Shown: positions 5,066 to 13,312, counted from the first letter of the stretch. The stretch is 20,463 nt of DNA from an uncultured Novosphingobium sp. (GCA_946886075.1 CAMPHR010000047.1:1-20463), one strand, 5' to 3'. The notes: generated by a model not told the origin, from the letters alone. Made by a program: numbers and translations.

Positions 5066-7522
5066 TTAGGTCAGGCGCTTGAACAAGCCGGCGACGAACG
5101 TCCGGCCGACATCGACGATGCTGCTGTCGAAGTAGAAGGTGGTCGAGGAGGTGGAGACCGTGCGCAGCAGCGTCGAACTGGTGAGCGTCGAACCCTTCCG
5201 ATAGGAGATCGAGGTGCCGTCGAGCGCCTGGACAATCCAGATCGTGTCGCCGGGCGACCAGGTGCCGATCGCCGTCAGGCTGCCGCTCTCAGCGGCGAAT
5301 AGCGACCCGCCGCCGCCAAAGTAAACGGCGAAGGGAATGTCGGTGTAGCTGTCCGACGCGTTGGGCGCTGTTGCGAGACCCGCGATGACGTCGGCCCCCG
5401 ATGCCGGCGCGCGGAGCAGCGCCACCGCGCCGCCCGCTATGCCGGTGGTGCTGACCGCCGACGCATCCCAGCCGGCAGAGCCGCCCGTCTTCGTGATCGT
5501 GTAGAGGCCGTCCCCCGCTGCCGCGACGCTGACATTGCCGCCGTTGGCAAGCACCGCTGTCGCTGCCCAGGCATTGACCGCCACTGGCCCCAAGATCAGG
5601 CGATCACCGATGAGCGTGCCAGACCGATAGCGGACGCTCACTTCATAATCGACGCCTGCGACGATCCCGACGACCTCCTTCCGGGTGAGCAGGGGCGCCT
5701 CGAGGCTACTGCCGGTCCAGTTATCATCCGGCCCGTTGCTGACATTGTAGGGCCGATATTCGAAGATGATCTCGCTGGCGATGTCGCCCGCGCCGACTGC
5801 GCCCTGCACGATGAGCAGAGGCACGCTTCCGGTTTGTCCGGTGAGCATCTGGCCCATTAGCGTCCAGCCGGTCGGCGTCGTGGGCATTCCCCCGGTTCCG
5901 TTATCCCAAGATGCGTCGTCGGAATCGCCAGGCGGCACAAGCGTGGGCGGCGGCGGCGCAGTGCCAGTCATCGCCAGTGCGAGCGCGTGCTTGATGCTGG
6001 TTTCCGTCTCGAATGTGAGCGTGACGGTTCCCTGTGCGATATCCTTGGTTATCGCGGCGATGACGCAGAGGTGATTGAGGCCCGTTTCGGGATCTTGAAC
6101 TTGGTAGGCTTCGCCGAGCCGGGCTTCCCACAGTCGCGGCTTGCACGGGATGGTAATTCCCGAAAGCTCGCGGCGATTGAAAAGCTCATAGGCGGTCAGT
6201 TGGGCGGCCTGATCCTTATCGGTGACCAGCTCGCACAGATATTCCTCCTCCTTCAGCTCGCCATCGAGCGTCACATATTCTTCGAAGCTGACGGCAGCCG
6301 ACTGCACATATTCCCACTTGTTCGCTTCGGAGCGATACTTCGGGACCATGGTGTTGATGCGGTCGCGATAGGTCCGCATCCCAGGAACGATCCGCTCGCC
6401 GTCGGCGAAATCCTCGGCCGTGATGGTGTCGAGAGCCACCTTGGGCGACTGGAACCGGACGGAGAGAAGCCCGCCCGAGATCACTGGAACGCCGCCGCCA
6501 GCAGCGCACATGCGCTTCAGGTTGTCCCACAGGCTGATCCCCGGGCCATCGAACACAGTGCCGTCACTGTTCCAGCCATTCGCTTCGCACACATTGGCAA
6601 AGGCCACCCACTGCGGCCAATCGAAAGCATCCTTGGGGAAACCGCAACCCACGATCTTCATTGTTTGCTCGCCGGTCGTCGTGTCGATCGCATAGCGGCC
6701 GCGCGCGTAAGTGATGGCGTTGAGCGCTGCGTTGCGGTCGAACTCGAACGTGTCCTCATCATCGAAACGATGATCGCCGGACCCGCCGGGATATGTGCTG
6801 TCATTGCGGGGGTCATAGACCCGTGCCCACTTTCCTACGACGCCGAAGGCCGGGATGCCGTTCGCCCACTTCTTGTTGTCGCGGTCGAACTTGAAGGTCA
6901 GGAGGCTCGCGGCATAACCGGACAGCTTATATGCCGGCCCCCAATCGGGCATCGACGAATAGAGACCCGGCGGCGGAGGTGCGAGGGCGTCGGCCTCGGG
7001 ACGCAAGCCCAGCTGGCGGTCATGCCACAACCAGCCGCTATAATAGCCCAGTGCCGACGTTCCGGTGAAGTTAACTGTCTGCCAGTCCATAAGGAAGGCC
7101 TCGATCTCCTCGACCGGGCCGCCAGCACTCCAGACGAACACTTTCGACAGCCAGGGGTTCTTTGTCTTCGAACCAATGGCTTTGCCGCCATAGCCGACGT
7201 CGTGCAGCTGACTACCAGCGTAAAAGCATCGCCCTACGCCATAGGGGATCGGCGCGTTCGCACTGATCGTCACCTGGTTGACCGCGCCGGCCGCGCCCGG
7301 CTTTTTCGCCATCAGATAAGCGCCTACAGACGCTGCAGCAGCAACGACGGTGGCAACCGAAGCGACCGTGGATATGGTCGCGGTCGAGATACCGGCGACG
7401 GTTCCGGCCGCCCCCATTGCGCCGGTACCAAGAAGCCCTGCGCCGGCGGCCGCACCGACCCCAGTGGCAACCAGAGCGACAGCGCCCGCGATCATCGCCA
7501 CCTTCATCAGAGCCTTTGCCAT
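5066..7522 (-). CDS. Tail tip / host specificity protein (gpJ-like)
   Basis: This 818-residue protein is in the place of lambda gpJ: after the NlpC/P60-like protein and before accessory surface proteins. Residues 1-75 are alanine/glycine-rich and very hydrophobic, like the membrane-active N-terminal part of some tip proteins or a fused gpI-like segment. Residues about 80-530 contain the hub-like body (ANAPIPYGVG at 89-98, tryptophan-rich middle, PKYRSEANKWEY region). Around 530-555 is a proline/aspartate-rich linker. About 556-652 looks like a fibronectin-III-type beta domain, and 654-818 a Gly/Ser/Thr-rich beta domain with a lectin- or SPRY-like pattern, a candidate for receptor binding. Function: closes the tail tube and recognises the host. 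TAATG joins it to the preceding gene. Confidence 0.85.
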   Translation of the reverse strand: MAKALMKVAMIAGAVALVATGVGAAAGAGLLGTGAMGAAGTVAGISTATISTVASVATVVAAAASVGAYLMAKKPGAAGAVNQVTISANAPIPYGVGRCFYAGSQLHDVGYGGKAIGSKTKNPWLSKVFVWSAGGPVEEIEAFLMDWQTVNFTGTSALGYYSGWLWHDRQLGLRPEADALAPPPPGLYSSMPDWGPAYKLSGYAASLLTFKFDRDNKKWANGIPAFGVVGKWARVYDPRNDSTYPGGSGDHRFDDEDTFEFDRNAALNAITYARGRYAIDTTTGEQTMKIVGCGFPKDAFDWPQWVAFANVCEANGWNSDGTVFDGPGISLWDNLKRMCAAGGGVPVISGGLLSVRFQSPKVALDTITAEDFADGERIVPGMRTYRDRINTMVPKYRSEANKWEYVQSAAVSFEEYVTLDGELKEEEYLCELVTDKDQAAQLTAYELFNRRELSGITIPCKPRLWEARLGEAYQVQDPETGLNHLCVIAAITKDIAQGTVTLTFETETSIKHALALAMTGTAPPPPTLVPPGDSDDASWDNGTGGMPTTPTGWTLMGQMLTGQTGSVPLLIVQGAVGAGDIASEIIFEYRPYNVSNGPDDNWTGSSLEAPLLTRKEVVGIVAGVDYEVSVRYRSGTLIGDRLILGPVAVNAWAATAVLANGGNVSVAAAGDGLYTITKTGGSAGWDASAVSTTGIAGGAVALLRAPASGADVIAGLATAPNASDSYTDIPFAVYFGGGGSLFAAESGSLTAIGTWSPGDTIWIVQALDGTSISYRKGSTLTSSTLLRTVSTSSTTFYFDSSIVDVGRTFVAGLFKRLT

Positions 7523-7920
7523 TAGGCCCTCCAGGCCGCTTTGATTTCCAACGGGATCATGTTGACCATGCGGTCGCTACCCTCGTGCCAGCCAATGACC
7601 TTGTGGCCGACGCAGATGACTGCGGAATCCATGCTATTGTCGCCCTCCAAAATGGCTATGTCGCCAGGCAGCATGCGAGCGTGGGGGATCCGAGGCAGAA
7701 GGCTATCGAACAATGCCTCCATTCCCCCTGCTTGGCGCAAGGCGCGCACAGCGCCCGCCAACGAACGGTACCGTGGCAGCATGGGCGGCTTATGTCCTAG
7801 CTGGACTAGATGAAACCGCGCCATGCGAACGCAATCGGCCTTCTCAAAATCCAGTGCCCGTCCGCGATATTTCGCCAACGTCTTCTCAAGGGCGGCCTGC
7901 CGCCGGAGCATATCGTTCAT
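7522..7920 (-). CDS. DUF6950 / NlpC-P60-like tail assembly protein
   Basis: The 132-residue product has a cysteine in FEKADCVRMA (Cys30) at the position of the nucleophile in NlpC/P60-like proteins, then PRYRSLAGAVRAL and MLPGDIAILEGD, a pattern I associate with the DUF6950 family. It corresponds in place to lambda gpK and to g14 of gene transfer agents, which carry a wall peptidase at the tail tip. However, the usual HVG histidine motif after the Gly-Asp loop is replaced by SAVICVGHKVIGWHEG, so the active site may be altered or the protein purely structural. The gene overlaps both neighbours (ATGA at its start, TAATG at its end). Confidence 0.72.
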   Translation of the reverse strand: MNDMLRRQAALEKTLAKYRGRALDFEKADCVRMARFHLVQLGHKPPMLPRYRSLAGAVRALRQAGGMEALFDSLLPRIPHARMLPGDIAILEGDNSMDSAVICVGHKVIGWHEGSDRMVNMIPLEIKAAWRA

Positions 7921-8471
7921 GCGTTTGGCGTCGCTGCGCCCCAGGCCGTCGAGCGCGGCATCCCCGTTGCGTTTGCCATGCCTTTTTCCCCCGGATAGCA
8001 GGCTTGATGAAAGCGATCGTTGAGAGCGTTGCCGCGCATGACCATGAAGAGACGCTTGGCCGCGCTCTCAAATTCGATGTCCACGGACCTGGTGCCCTTT
8101 CCGACCTTCAGCGTGACGGTGTCGATTGCCAGATCCGCCGTCAGTTCGGGCGAGCCCACAACGTGACCCGTCATCGGGTCATATTCACCAAGCCAGAAAC
8201 GCATGCGCGCGCCCTGATAGGATGGGTCAGTCAGGGCAGCCGCCGCAGTGGTTGTCGGCGGGAGAAAGGTGAGCCGGCCACCAGGCGCTTCATCTCCCGT
8301 TTTTTCCTCAAACGATTCTGCATCCGCAACCGTGCCGAACAGATCGTCTATACTGTCAAACTTCTCATCACCCCAATGGATGAAGCCTCCGTCGCAGAGC
8401 CGCACCACATAACTAGGCAGTTCTATTTTCATCAGTCCAACGACGCTGATGACCCTGCCAGAAAATGCCAT
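7917..8471 (-). CDS. Tail tip hub protein (DUF2163-like position)
   Basis: A 184-residue soluble protein with beta-rich pattern (LPSYVVRLCDGGFIHWGDE near the start) and no membrane segment. It is the second of two similar-sized proteins between the tape measure region and the NlpC/P60-like gene. In gene transfer agents and many alphaproteobacterial siphophages these places hold the distal tail protein and the hub (DUF2460 and DUF2163). I assign a hub or distal-tail role from gene order, not from a sequence motif. The N-terminal residues (MAFSGRVISVV) match the type of strand that starts tail-hub proteins. TAATG couples it to the upstream gene. Confidence 0.6.
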   Translation of the reverse strand: MAFSGRVISVVGLMKIELPSYVVRLCDGGFIHWGDEKFDSIDDLFGTVADAESFEEKTGDEAPGGRLTFLPPTTTAAAALTDPSYQGARMRFWLGEYDPMTGHVVGSPELTADLAIDTVTLKVGKGTRSVDIEFESAAKRLFMVMRGNALNDRFHQACYPGEKGMANATGMPRSTAWGAATPNA

Positions 8472-9076
8472 TAGCGAGCCTCCTGGATTTCAAACTGGAT
8501 GCCTTCTGTGAATCCGGAGATCGCCTGCTCCCAACTGATCTCGCTGCCTACGATGAAGCCCTCGATCATCGGCTTCGCGACGTGCAGAACGGCACCATCT
8601 GGCGGTTCGATGCGCAGCATCTGCGACAGAGTGATCGTCGCAGTTCCTCCTGCACCCACCACAGTCGCCTGAGCGATAAAGTCGAAATAATGCTGCCCAT
8701 CGACTTCCAGGCTGATCGGCTGCCCTTCCCGAAAGGCATAGTGCGGCGCGATGCTGCGGATGGACAGCTGCCGGCCCGCCTGTCCCGAACCATCGACGAC
8801 AACCGGGGCCCCGCCCACAAGCGGTGCGCCGGGATCGAAGCCATCGAGCGGCCATGCCATCCGAGCGCCTTCGCTCTTGCCCCTGATGAGGCGGTTGACG
8901 AAGATGCGGGCTTGCGAGCCCCGCATGGGCGGCATCGTTACGGTGACCGCGTAGCGGTTGCCGAGCCGGTTGAGACGCTGCACCGGCCCTCCGCCTGCGG
9001 GGGTGAGAAACCCGCCGAAGTCAATGAGGCGTGGCACATCGACCCGCGACGCAGGTTTTTCGGGAATGATGATCAT
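8471..9076 (-). CDS. Distal tail protein candidate (DUF2460-like position)
   Basis: The 201-residue product has no signal or membrane segment and is rich in predicted strands (PAGGGPVQRLNRLGNRYAV near 26-44, then VTVTMPPMRG). It resembles tail proteins of alphaproteobacterial phages that form the ring connecting tube and tip. The position, right after the tape measure gene and one membrane protein and before the hub and NlpC/P60-like genes, supports a distal tail role. I cannot name the family with certainty. Its stop overlaps the next start (TAATG at 8473-8469). Confidence 0.58.
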   Translation of the reverse strand: MIIIPEKPASRVDVPRLIDFGGFLTPAGGGPVQRLNRLGNRYAVTVTMPPMRGSQARIFVNRLIRGKSEGARMAWPLDGFDPGAPLVGGAPVVVDGSGQAGRQLSIRSIAPHYAFREGQPISLEVDGQHYFDFIAQATVVGAGGTATITLSQMLRIEPPDGAVLHVAKPMIEGFIVGSEISWEQAISGFTEGIQFEIQEAR

Positions 9077-9087
9077 GGTTTGAAATC

Positions 9088-9612
9088 CTAGCGGGGCAAC
9101 AGGCCCATGAGCGCCAAGCCGCCGCCAACGATGAACAGAACGACGGACGCTCCCGCCACCAGCAAACCGCGACGATAGTGGCGATCCCCCGAGGCGTTCG
9201 ACAGTTGCTCGCGCGAACGATCAATCTGCGTTTCATCCATCACGATGGCACGGTCGAACCGCTCGGCTTCATGCACGGCTTGGTGGTAGAAATGGTGCTG
9301 CGACAGAAACGCCATGAGGTAGACGCCCAAGGTGAGCGAAAGCCCCACCACAAAGCTGGCGAACGCACCCCACACATAGCCGATCCCCAGGGACAGCGGA
9401 GCTTCAACCTTGCCCAGCAAGTTGCCGATGAAGGTGAACAGCCCGATGATGGCGCCACCGTGCGCGATCAGCAGGGCGTTGAGGAATTTCTCCGCCAGTG
9501 ATGCCTGAAACCGAACGCGATCGACAGCATCTGCAATTGCCGCGAGGCGGCTTGCCTCCCAGTTCGCGCGCTGCCGCTGCTTTCGGTCGTTTAGATCATC
9601 CATGCTTCTCAT
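9088..9612 (-). CDS. Three-helix membrane protein of unknown function
   Basis: The 174-residue product has three membrane helices at about 43-65, 79-104 and 150-171, joined by a charged segment (about 106-148: QHHFYHQAVHEAERFD...). The N-terminal 40 residues are charged and helical. An integral membrane protein is not a virion part of a long-tailed phage, so its place directly after the tape measure gene is odd. It may be a cargo (moron) gene acting in the lysogen or during infection, for instance in superinfection exclusion, but no motif proves this. The start ATG 9612 overlaps the tape measure stop (ATGA); ATG 9603 is also possible. Confidence 0.65.
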   Translation of the reverse strand: MRSMDDLNDRKQRQRANWEASRLAAIADAVDRVRFQASLAEKFLNALLIAHGGAIIGLFTFIGNLLGKVEAPLSLGIGYVWGAFASFVVGLSLTLGVYLMAFLSQHHFYHQAVHEAERFDRAIVMDETQIDRSREQLSNASGDRHYRRGLLVAGASVVLFIVGGGLALMGLLPR

Positions 9613-12242
9613 GGTATCGCCCTGCTTTGACGGCGCGCAATGGCGATCTGCGCGCCGGTTGAGCCTCTTCCCGCCGCCGCGTCGGAGAGCGGCGCGGCGA
9701 TTGCGGTCGCCCGACCATCGACCGTCGCGTCAAAATATGGCGACGGTGCAACGACCAGCTTCACTACCTGACTGCCACCTCGCGCTGATGCTAGCATTCC
9801 CGCCGACATCGAGGGCCCCTTGAAGCTTCCGCTGCGGATCGCCTCCAGCTGCCCGCGACCGATCCGTCGCACGGCCTCGGCATCGAAGACGAACTCCTGG
9901 CCGTGGACAACCCCCGCCACCTGGCTCGCCGGAATGTTCCCGGTGTAACCTCCCGAGGCGAAGCCCATCGGCAAGCTGGGCAGGGAGAACTGAGGAACGG
10001 AGGTTGGCATGCTGACAGATGCACCGCCACCGCCAAATCCAAATAGTCCCCCGAGCGCTCGCGTCAGGTTGGCGACGATCGTCTGCTGGATCGCGATCCG
10101 GATAAGATCGGCGACGATGCTCTTCGCCACATTGCTGAAAACCTCGCCCAGGTTGCCGGCATTCATGATGGCGTCAACGAGGCCGTTGTTCAGATCCTCC
10201 AGTGCATCGACCTTGATCTGATCCAGCGCGTCGCCGAGGTTCGCACCTGTCTGGGCGATGCTCCGCTGATATTGCTCCATAGGACTGGCATAGCGAAGGT
10301 TCAGCGCCGCACGCTCGGCCGCCTGCTTTGGATCCAGCTGCACCAGCGCCGCCTGCGCAATTTTCTTTTGGGCGTCGGTCGCAGTCTGGCTCGCCAGCAC
10401 CGCCTCCTGTTCGGCGCGCTCCTGGCTCTGCTTCAGCATCAGGATGCGCTGCTGGATCGCCAGTTCTTCCTTGCGTCCCATAGCGAGGCTCAACTGTGCA
10501 TCCAGAACATCCTGCATCGCCCTGTTTGCGGCGGTCTCCAACTCGAACCGTTCACGGGCGCGATCGTCGGCTGCCTTCCGCTCAGCGTTGATTTTCTCCT
10601 GTGCGACCACGGCGGCCTGCGCGGCCACCAGTTCGTCGCGCTGGGCGGAAGAGAGGTTCTCATCCAGCGACAACCGGCGCTTGTAACTTTCCAGCTGCGC
10701 ATCGAGCGCCGCCAGTTCCGCCTTCAGCCGATCGTCGATCTCGCCGCTATAATCGGCTTGGGCCCGCAGCCCGGCGACGGCAAAATTATCCTTGTCGTCT
10801 TCAAAACGGGCGTCCGATCGCGCAGCACGACGCGCCGCCGCACGCTCCGACCGATCACTCTTATTCCGCGTTTCGAGCACCTTCAGTGAGGCATCGCGTT
10901 CCTGCGTTGCGCGGTTGAGAGCCGCATCGTAAGCCCCACGGTTGCCCGTGCGGTTAAAACTGCGGCGCGCCGCATCGGCTGAATCCTCGTAGCGCTGGTC
11001 GATGGCGGTGCGAGGGTCGTTGCGGGCAGCGACGTCGCGCTGGATCAGCTGCCCGGCACCCGTAACCATTGCCTTGCTGCTGTTGATGATCGCGCCATTG
11101 AGCTTGTCAATCCGGTCTTTCAGCCCTTCATATTGCGCACGAAGCGCCGCGTCCTCCTTGCTCAGCACAGTCGTCGCCATCTCATCGCCGCTGCGCAAGG
11201 CTCCGCGCAGCTTCTGATCCGCCTCCAGCTTCGACCTGGCTAATTCCAGTTCCGCGACAGCAGCCTTCCGCGCATCAACCGCGCGAATTCTGTAGGCGTT
11301 CGCCGCGTTGATGCTGTCTATAATCCCCTGGCGGGTCGTTTCTGAAGCAGCACGCTCCGCACTATTCAGGCGATCAACCGCGTCGCGCAGATCGTCGGTG
11401 GCATCCTTATGTGCCTTCTTGGACTGGGCCGCCTTGTCATCCGCCAGCGCAAGCGTGCCCAAGATGGTGACCGCCCCCAACATCACCGCACCCCAAGGCC
11501 CCGCGAGGAAGCCGATCAGCCCCGACGCTTCACCCTTGATCATGCCGATCGCCTGCACCACCTGGGGAGCCTGCCCCGCGAAGATCTGCATGGGCTTCGC
11601 CCCCATGCCGAACTGCGTGGCGACGTCACTGATCTGGAAGGACAGCTGCTGGTAGCCTGCCTTCTGCTCACCCGCGCTGGCAGCAGCCTTGCGGCCTGCG
11701 CCCTGAAACTGCCCCGTCGCAGCAGCCGCGAGATTGGCCTCGATTTGGATCCGCTCGAGCGCGCCCGCCTGCTCTGCCAGCTGCCGCGCCTGCAATTCGG
11801 CCTGGGCGGCAGCGGCGCGAGCAGCCCGCACCTGAATATCGGTGGCGCGGGAGAGTTCATTCTCCCCGAGCGCCGCCCGCTCCGCCGCATCCGCGATCAG
11901 GCGCAGGGCAGACGCCTGCTGCTGAGCCGCCGCAGCTGCTGCCTTCGCGTCGCCGACGCCCAGGTCGAGCCCGCCCCCTTTCAGGCGAGGCGCTTCGATC
12001 GCCTGTGCCGCCATCTTCTGGATGTCGGTAAAGTTCTTCCGGAAATCCTCTTTGATGGCGCGGAGCGAGTTCGACAGGCCCGCGCCCTTCAACTGCGAAA
12101 AGCGCTGCTCCACCTTGTCGAGCTCGCGCTCCACCACCTTCTCGAAGTCGCCGACGACATTCTCTGCGGCCGCCATGTTCTTGCGCAGCAGTTCGGTCGA
12201 TGCATCGATCCGAAGCAGCAGATCTTTGACATCCGTGGCCAC
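9609..12242 (-). CDS. Tail tape measure protein
   Basis: At 877 residues this is the longest protein in the window. It is dominated by Ala/Glu/Lys/Gln-rich coiled coil (about 1-200 and 270-730) interrupted by a hydrophobic stretch at 241-267, and ends in a Gly/Ser-rich segment with ANGGYTG-like sequence (SGGYTGNIPAS) and a VVHGQEFVFDAEAVRRIG motif, which is typical of lambda-type tape measures. It sets tail length, and by the family rule of about 1.5 angstrom per residue would give a tail of roughly 130 nm. It enters the cell during DNA injection. The start is a GTG, with GGGGTGA as ribosome site, 16 bases after a U-tract of a strong hairpin. Confidence 0.92.
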   Translation of the reverse strand: MATDVKDLLLRIDASTELLRKNMAAAENVVGDFEKVVERELDKVEQRFSQLKGAGLSNSLRAIKEDFRKNFTDIQKMAAQAIEAPRLKGGGLDLGVGDAKAAAAAAQQQASALRLIADAAERAALGENELSRATDIQVRAARAAAAQAELQARQLAEQAGALERIQIEANLAAAATGQFQGAGRKAAASAGEQKAGYQQLSFQISDVATQFGMGAKPMQIFAGQAPQVVQAIGMIKGEASGLIGFLAGPWGAVMLGAVTILGTLALADDKAAQSKKAHKDATDDLRDAVDRLNSAERAASETTRQGIIDSINAANAYRIRAVDARKAAVAELELARSKLEADQKLRGALRSGDEMATTVLSKEDAALRAQYEGLKDRIDKLNGAIINSSKAMVTGAGQLIQRDVAARNDPRTAIDQRYEDSADAARRSFNRTGNRGAYDAALNRATQERDASLKVLETRNKSDRSERAAARRAARSDARFEDDKDNFAVAGLRAQADYSGEIDDRLKAELAALDAQLESYKRRLSLDENLSSAQRDELVAAQAAVVAQEKINAERKAADDRARERFELETAANRAMQDVLDAQLSLAMGRKEELAIQQRILMLKQSQERAEQEAVLASQTATDAQKKIAQAALVQLDPKQAAERAALNLRYASPMEQYQRSIAQTGANLGDALDQIKVDALEDLNNGLVDAIMNAGNLGEVFSNVAKSIVADLIRIAIQQTIVANLTRALGGLFGFGGGGASVSMPTSVPQFSLPSLPMGFASGGYTGNIPASQVAGVVHGQEFVFDAEAVRRIGRGQLEAIRSGSFKGPSMSAGMLASARGGSQVVKLVVAPSPYFDATVDGRATAIAAPLSDAAAGRGSTGAQIAIARRQSRAIP

Positions 12243-12258
12243 GCGTCACCCCACAAAC

Positions 12259-12291
12259 AAAAAAGGCCACCAAGGAGCTTCCCCGGCGGCC
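12259..12291 (-). terminator. Intrinsic terminator before tape measure gene
   Basis: On the minus strand GGCCGCC (12291-12285) pairs with GGTGGCC (12271-12265), using one G-U wobble that works only in this strand's RNA, followed by six U residues (12264-12259). It lies between the exported-protein gene and the tape measure GTG. It is a plausible end for a separate transcript of the exported-protein gene. Confidence 0.7.
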
Positions 12292-12327
12292 ATCTGATTC
12301 ATGCCGATCTATGTTCGGCGGCGAAGA

Positions 12328-12744
12328 CTAAAACTTTTGGTCCACCTTGGGGAAGCCGGAGAACGGCTTGGGCTCACAGGTGCCTTTACTGACGAGCATG
12401 CCAAGTTCGCCCCTTCTTGGGAAATACCCGACATAATACGAACCGTCTTCCCGATTAACCTGCTCTAAGGACTTTTCCAAAAGCGGGTTTCCTTCAGCGT
12501 TCTTCTCGATGAAGGTTATGTGATCGTCCGCGAAGGAATGTATGTCCCTGATGTATCCACATTCTGCTTCGCAGTATTTACGCGCCTTCAGGTCAACTCT
12601 GTAAGTCCGCCGATCTTCGCTCTTGTCGATCGACAAGGTCGAGAGGTTCGTCATCTCCTGCGTCCCAACACAGACCAGGTCAAACTGATCCGCCGCGTGC
12701 GCAACGCTCGGCACGGCAGCGAGCATGATCGCGATCCACTTCAT
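12328..12744 (-). CDS. Secreted cysteine-containing protein, possible moron
   Basis: From ATG 12744 (GGAGGGG five bases upstream) the 138-residue product begins with a clear signal peptide (basic-hydrophobic MKWIAIMLAAV, cleavage likely after AHA at residue 17) and a mature domain with four cysteines (about 25, 58, 62 and 123), suggesting two disulfides in the periplasm. The sequence DQFDLVC and YRVDL followed by YCEAEC resembles small exported proteins often found in sphingomonads, whose function I do not know. An upstream in-frame ATG at 12774 overlaps the chaperone stop but would bury the signal peptide. The gene is AT-richer than its neighbours, is followed by a terminator, and has no role in tail assembly, all of which fits a moron. 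Confidence 0.72.
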   Translation of the reverse strand: MKWIAIMLAAVPSVAHAADQFDLVCVGTQEMTNLSTLSIDKSEDRRTYRVDLKARKYCEAECGYIRDIHSFADDHITFIEKNAEGNPLLEKSLEQVNREDGSYYVGYFPRRGELGMLVSKGTCEPKPFSGFPKVDQKF

Positions 12745-12770
12745 AACCCCTCCATCAATCTCGAGGGCCG

Positions 12771-12896
12771 TCACCTATCACGATCTTCCACGCAATTCAT
12801 AGACTTCCATCCCTCCATGGCAGCCCAGAACTCGTGCGGCGTGCTCGCCCACCATTCATGAGGCCGCCATTGAAGGGCAGCGGCCGCAAGGCCCAT
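12771..12896 (-). CDS. Small second tail assembly chaperone (41 aa)
   Basis: The product has the signature of the small chaperone that follows the GTA-type tail chaperone in alphaproteobacterial phages: a helix ending in a WRPHEWW motif followed by STPHEFWAAMEGW, with the conserved pattern W-x-P...FW and T-P-x-E-[FL]. It would act with the tape measure protein during tail polymerisation. It starts at ATG 12896 inside the TGA of the preceding gene (TGATG). At 41 residues it is shorter than usual (about 60), and its frame, -1 to the upstream gene, is open far upstream, so a frameshift fusion is possible. Confidence 0.65.
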   Translation of the reverse strand: MGLAAAALQWRPHEWWASTPHEFWAAMEGWKSMNCVEDRDR

Positions 12897-13312
12897 CAGC
12901 CGACGGCGGGGGCTGACTCCGTCGTCTTCTTCGTCGCCGTCGGCTTCAGTTCCCCCGCTGCGGTGTATCCGCCGGTGGTCGCCATCGCCAGCATGCCGGC
13001 GATCGTCGAGAGCGACATCGAAAAGCCGCCCTCGGCCTCGATCATCAGTTCGGCGATGCGGGTCGAGTTGGATCCGGCATAGCCCTTGTTTTCCGTGGCG
13101 CGGCCCCATGCACGGACGCACTCGCAAGCGATGATGGCCGTGTCACCGGCGCTGAGCGTCCCGGCAAGAGCGGCCTGGGCGAGTTCCATGAGGCCCTTGC
13201 CCGTGGCACGTTCAAAGGCATGGATAGCCTCATAGCTGGGCCGCAGGCCAACTGGCTCGCCGTCCAGGGTGAGCGTGAGCTCACCCCGTTCATTGTTCGC
13301 CTCCCGGTTCAT
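12896..13312 (-). CDS. GTA-type tail assembly chaperone
   Basis: The 138-residue product resembles the gene transfer agent family protein (GTA_TAC): it begins GELTLTLDGEPVGLRPSYEA and continues AIHAFERATGKGLMEL, a pattern characteristic of this family, then a mostly helical body and a charged, Thr/Lys-rich C-terminus. It assists assembly of the tail tube around the tape measure protein and is not in the finished virion (family knowledge). It sits between the tail tube gene and the tape measure gene, as gpG of lambda does. The ATG 13312 overlaps the tail tube stop (ATGA). Confidence 0.8.
   Translation of the reverse strand: MNREANNERGELTLTLDGEPVGLRPSYEAIHAFERATGKGLMELAQAALAGTLSAGDTAIIACECVRAWGRATENKGYAGSNSTRIAELMIEAEGGFSMSLSTIAGMLAMATTGGYTAAGELKPTATKKTTESAPAVG
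12950..12956 (-). other. Candidate slippery sequence GGGGGAA
   Basis: In the reading frame of the tail chaperone the codons GCG GGG GAA contain the heptamer G-GGG-GAA, 54 bases before the stop. A -1 slip here would leave the ribosome in the frame of the 41-residue ORF, which has no stop from 13127 onward, so a fused chaperone is possible. The A-site re-pairing is imperfect (GAA to GGA), so the signal is weaker than lambda GGGAAAG and remains a candidate. Confidence 0.25.

Noticed and set aside
5987..7525. 512-residue open frame on the plus strand
   Set aside because: It lies wholly antisense to the gpJ-like gene, is rich in His, Arg and Ile-Gly in the way of GC-rich shadow frames, and matches no family; the sense frame has clear tail-tip features and coupled neighbours.
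11409..12392. 327-residue plus-strand open frame
   Set aside because: Antisense to the tape measure coiled-coil region; Leu/Arg/Gln-rich shadow sequence without a domain or ribosome site.
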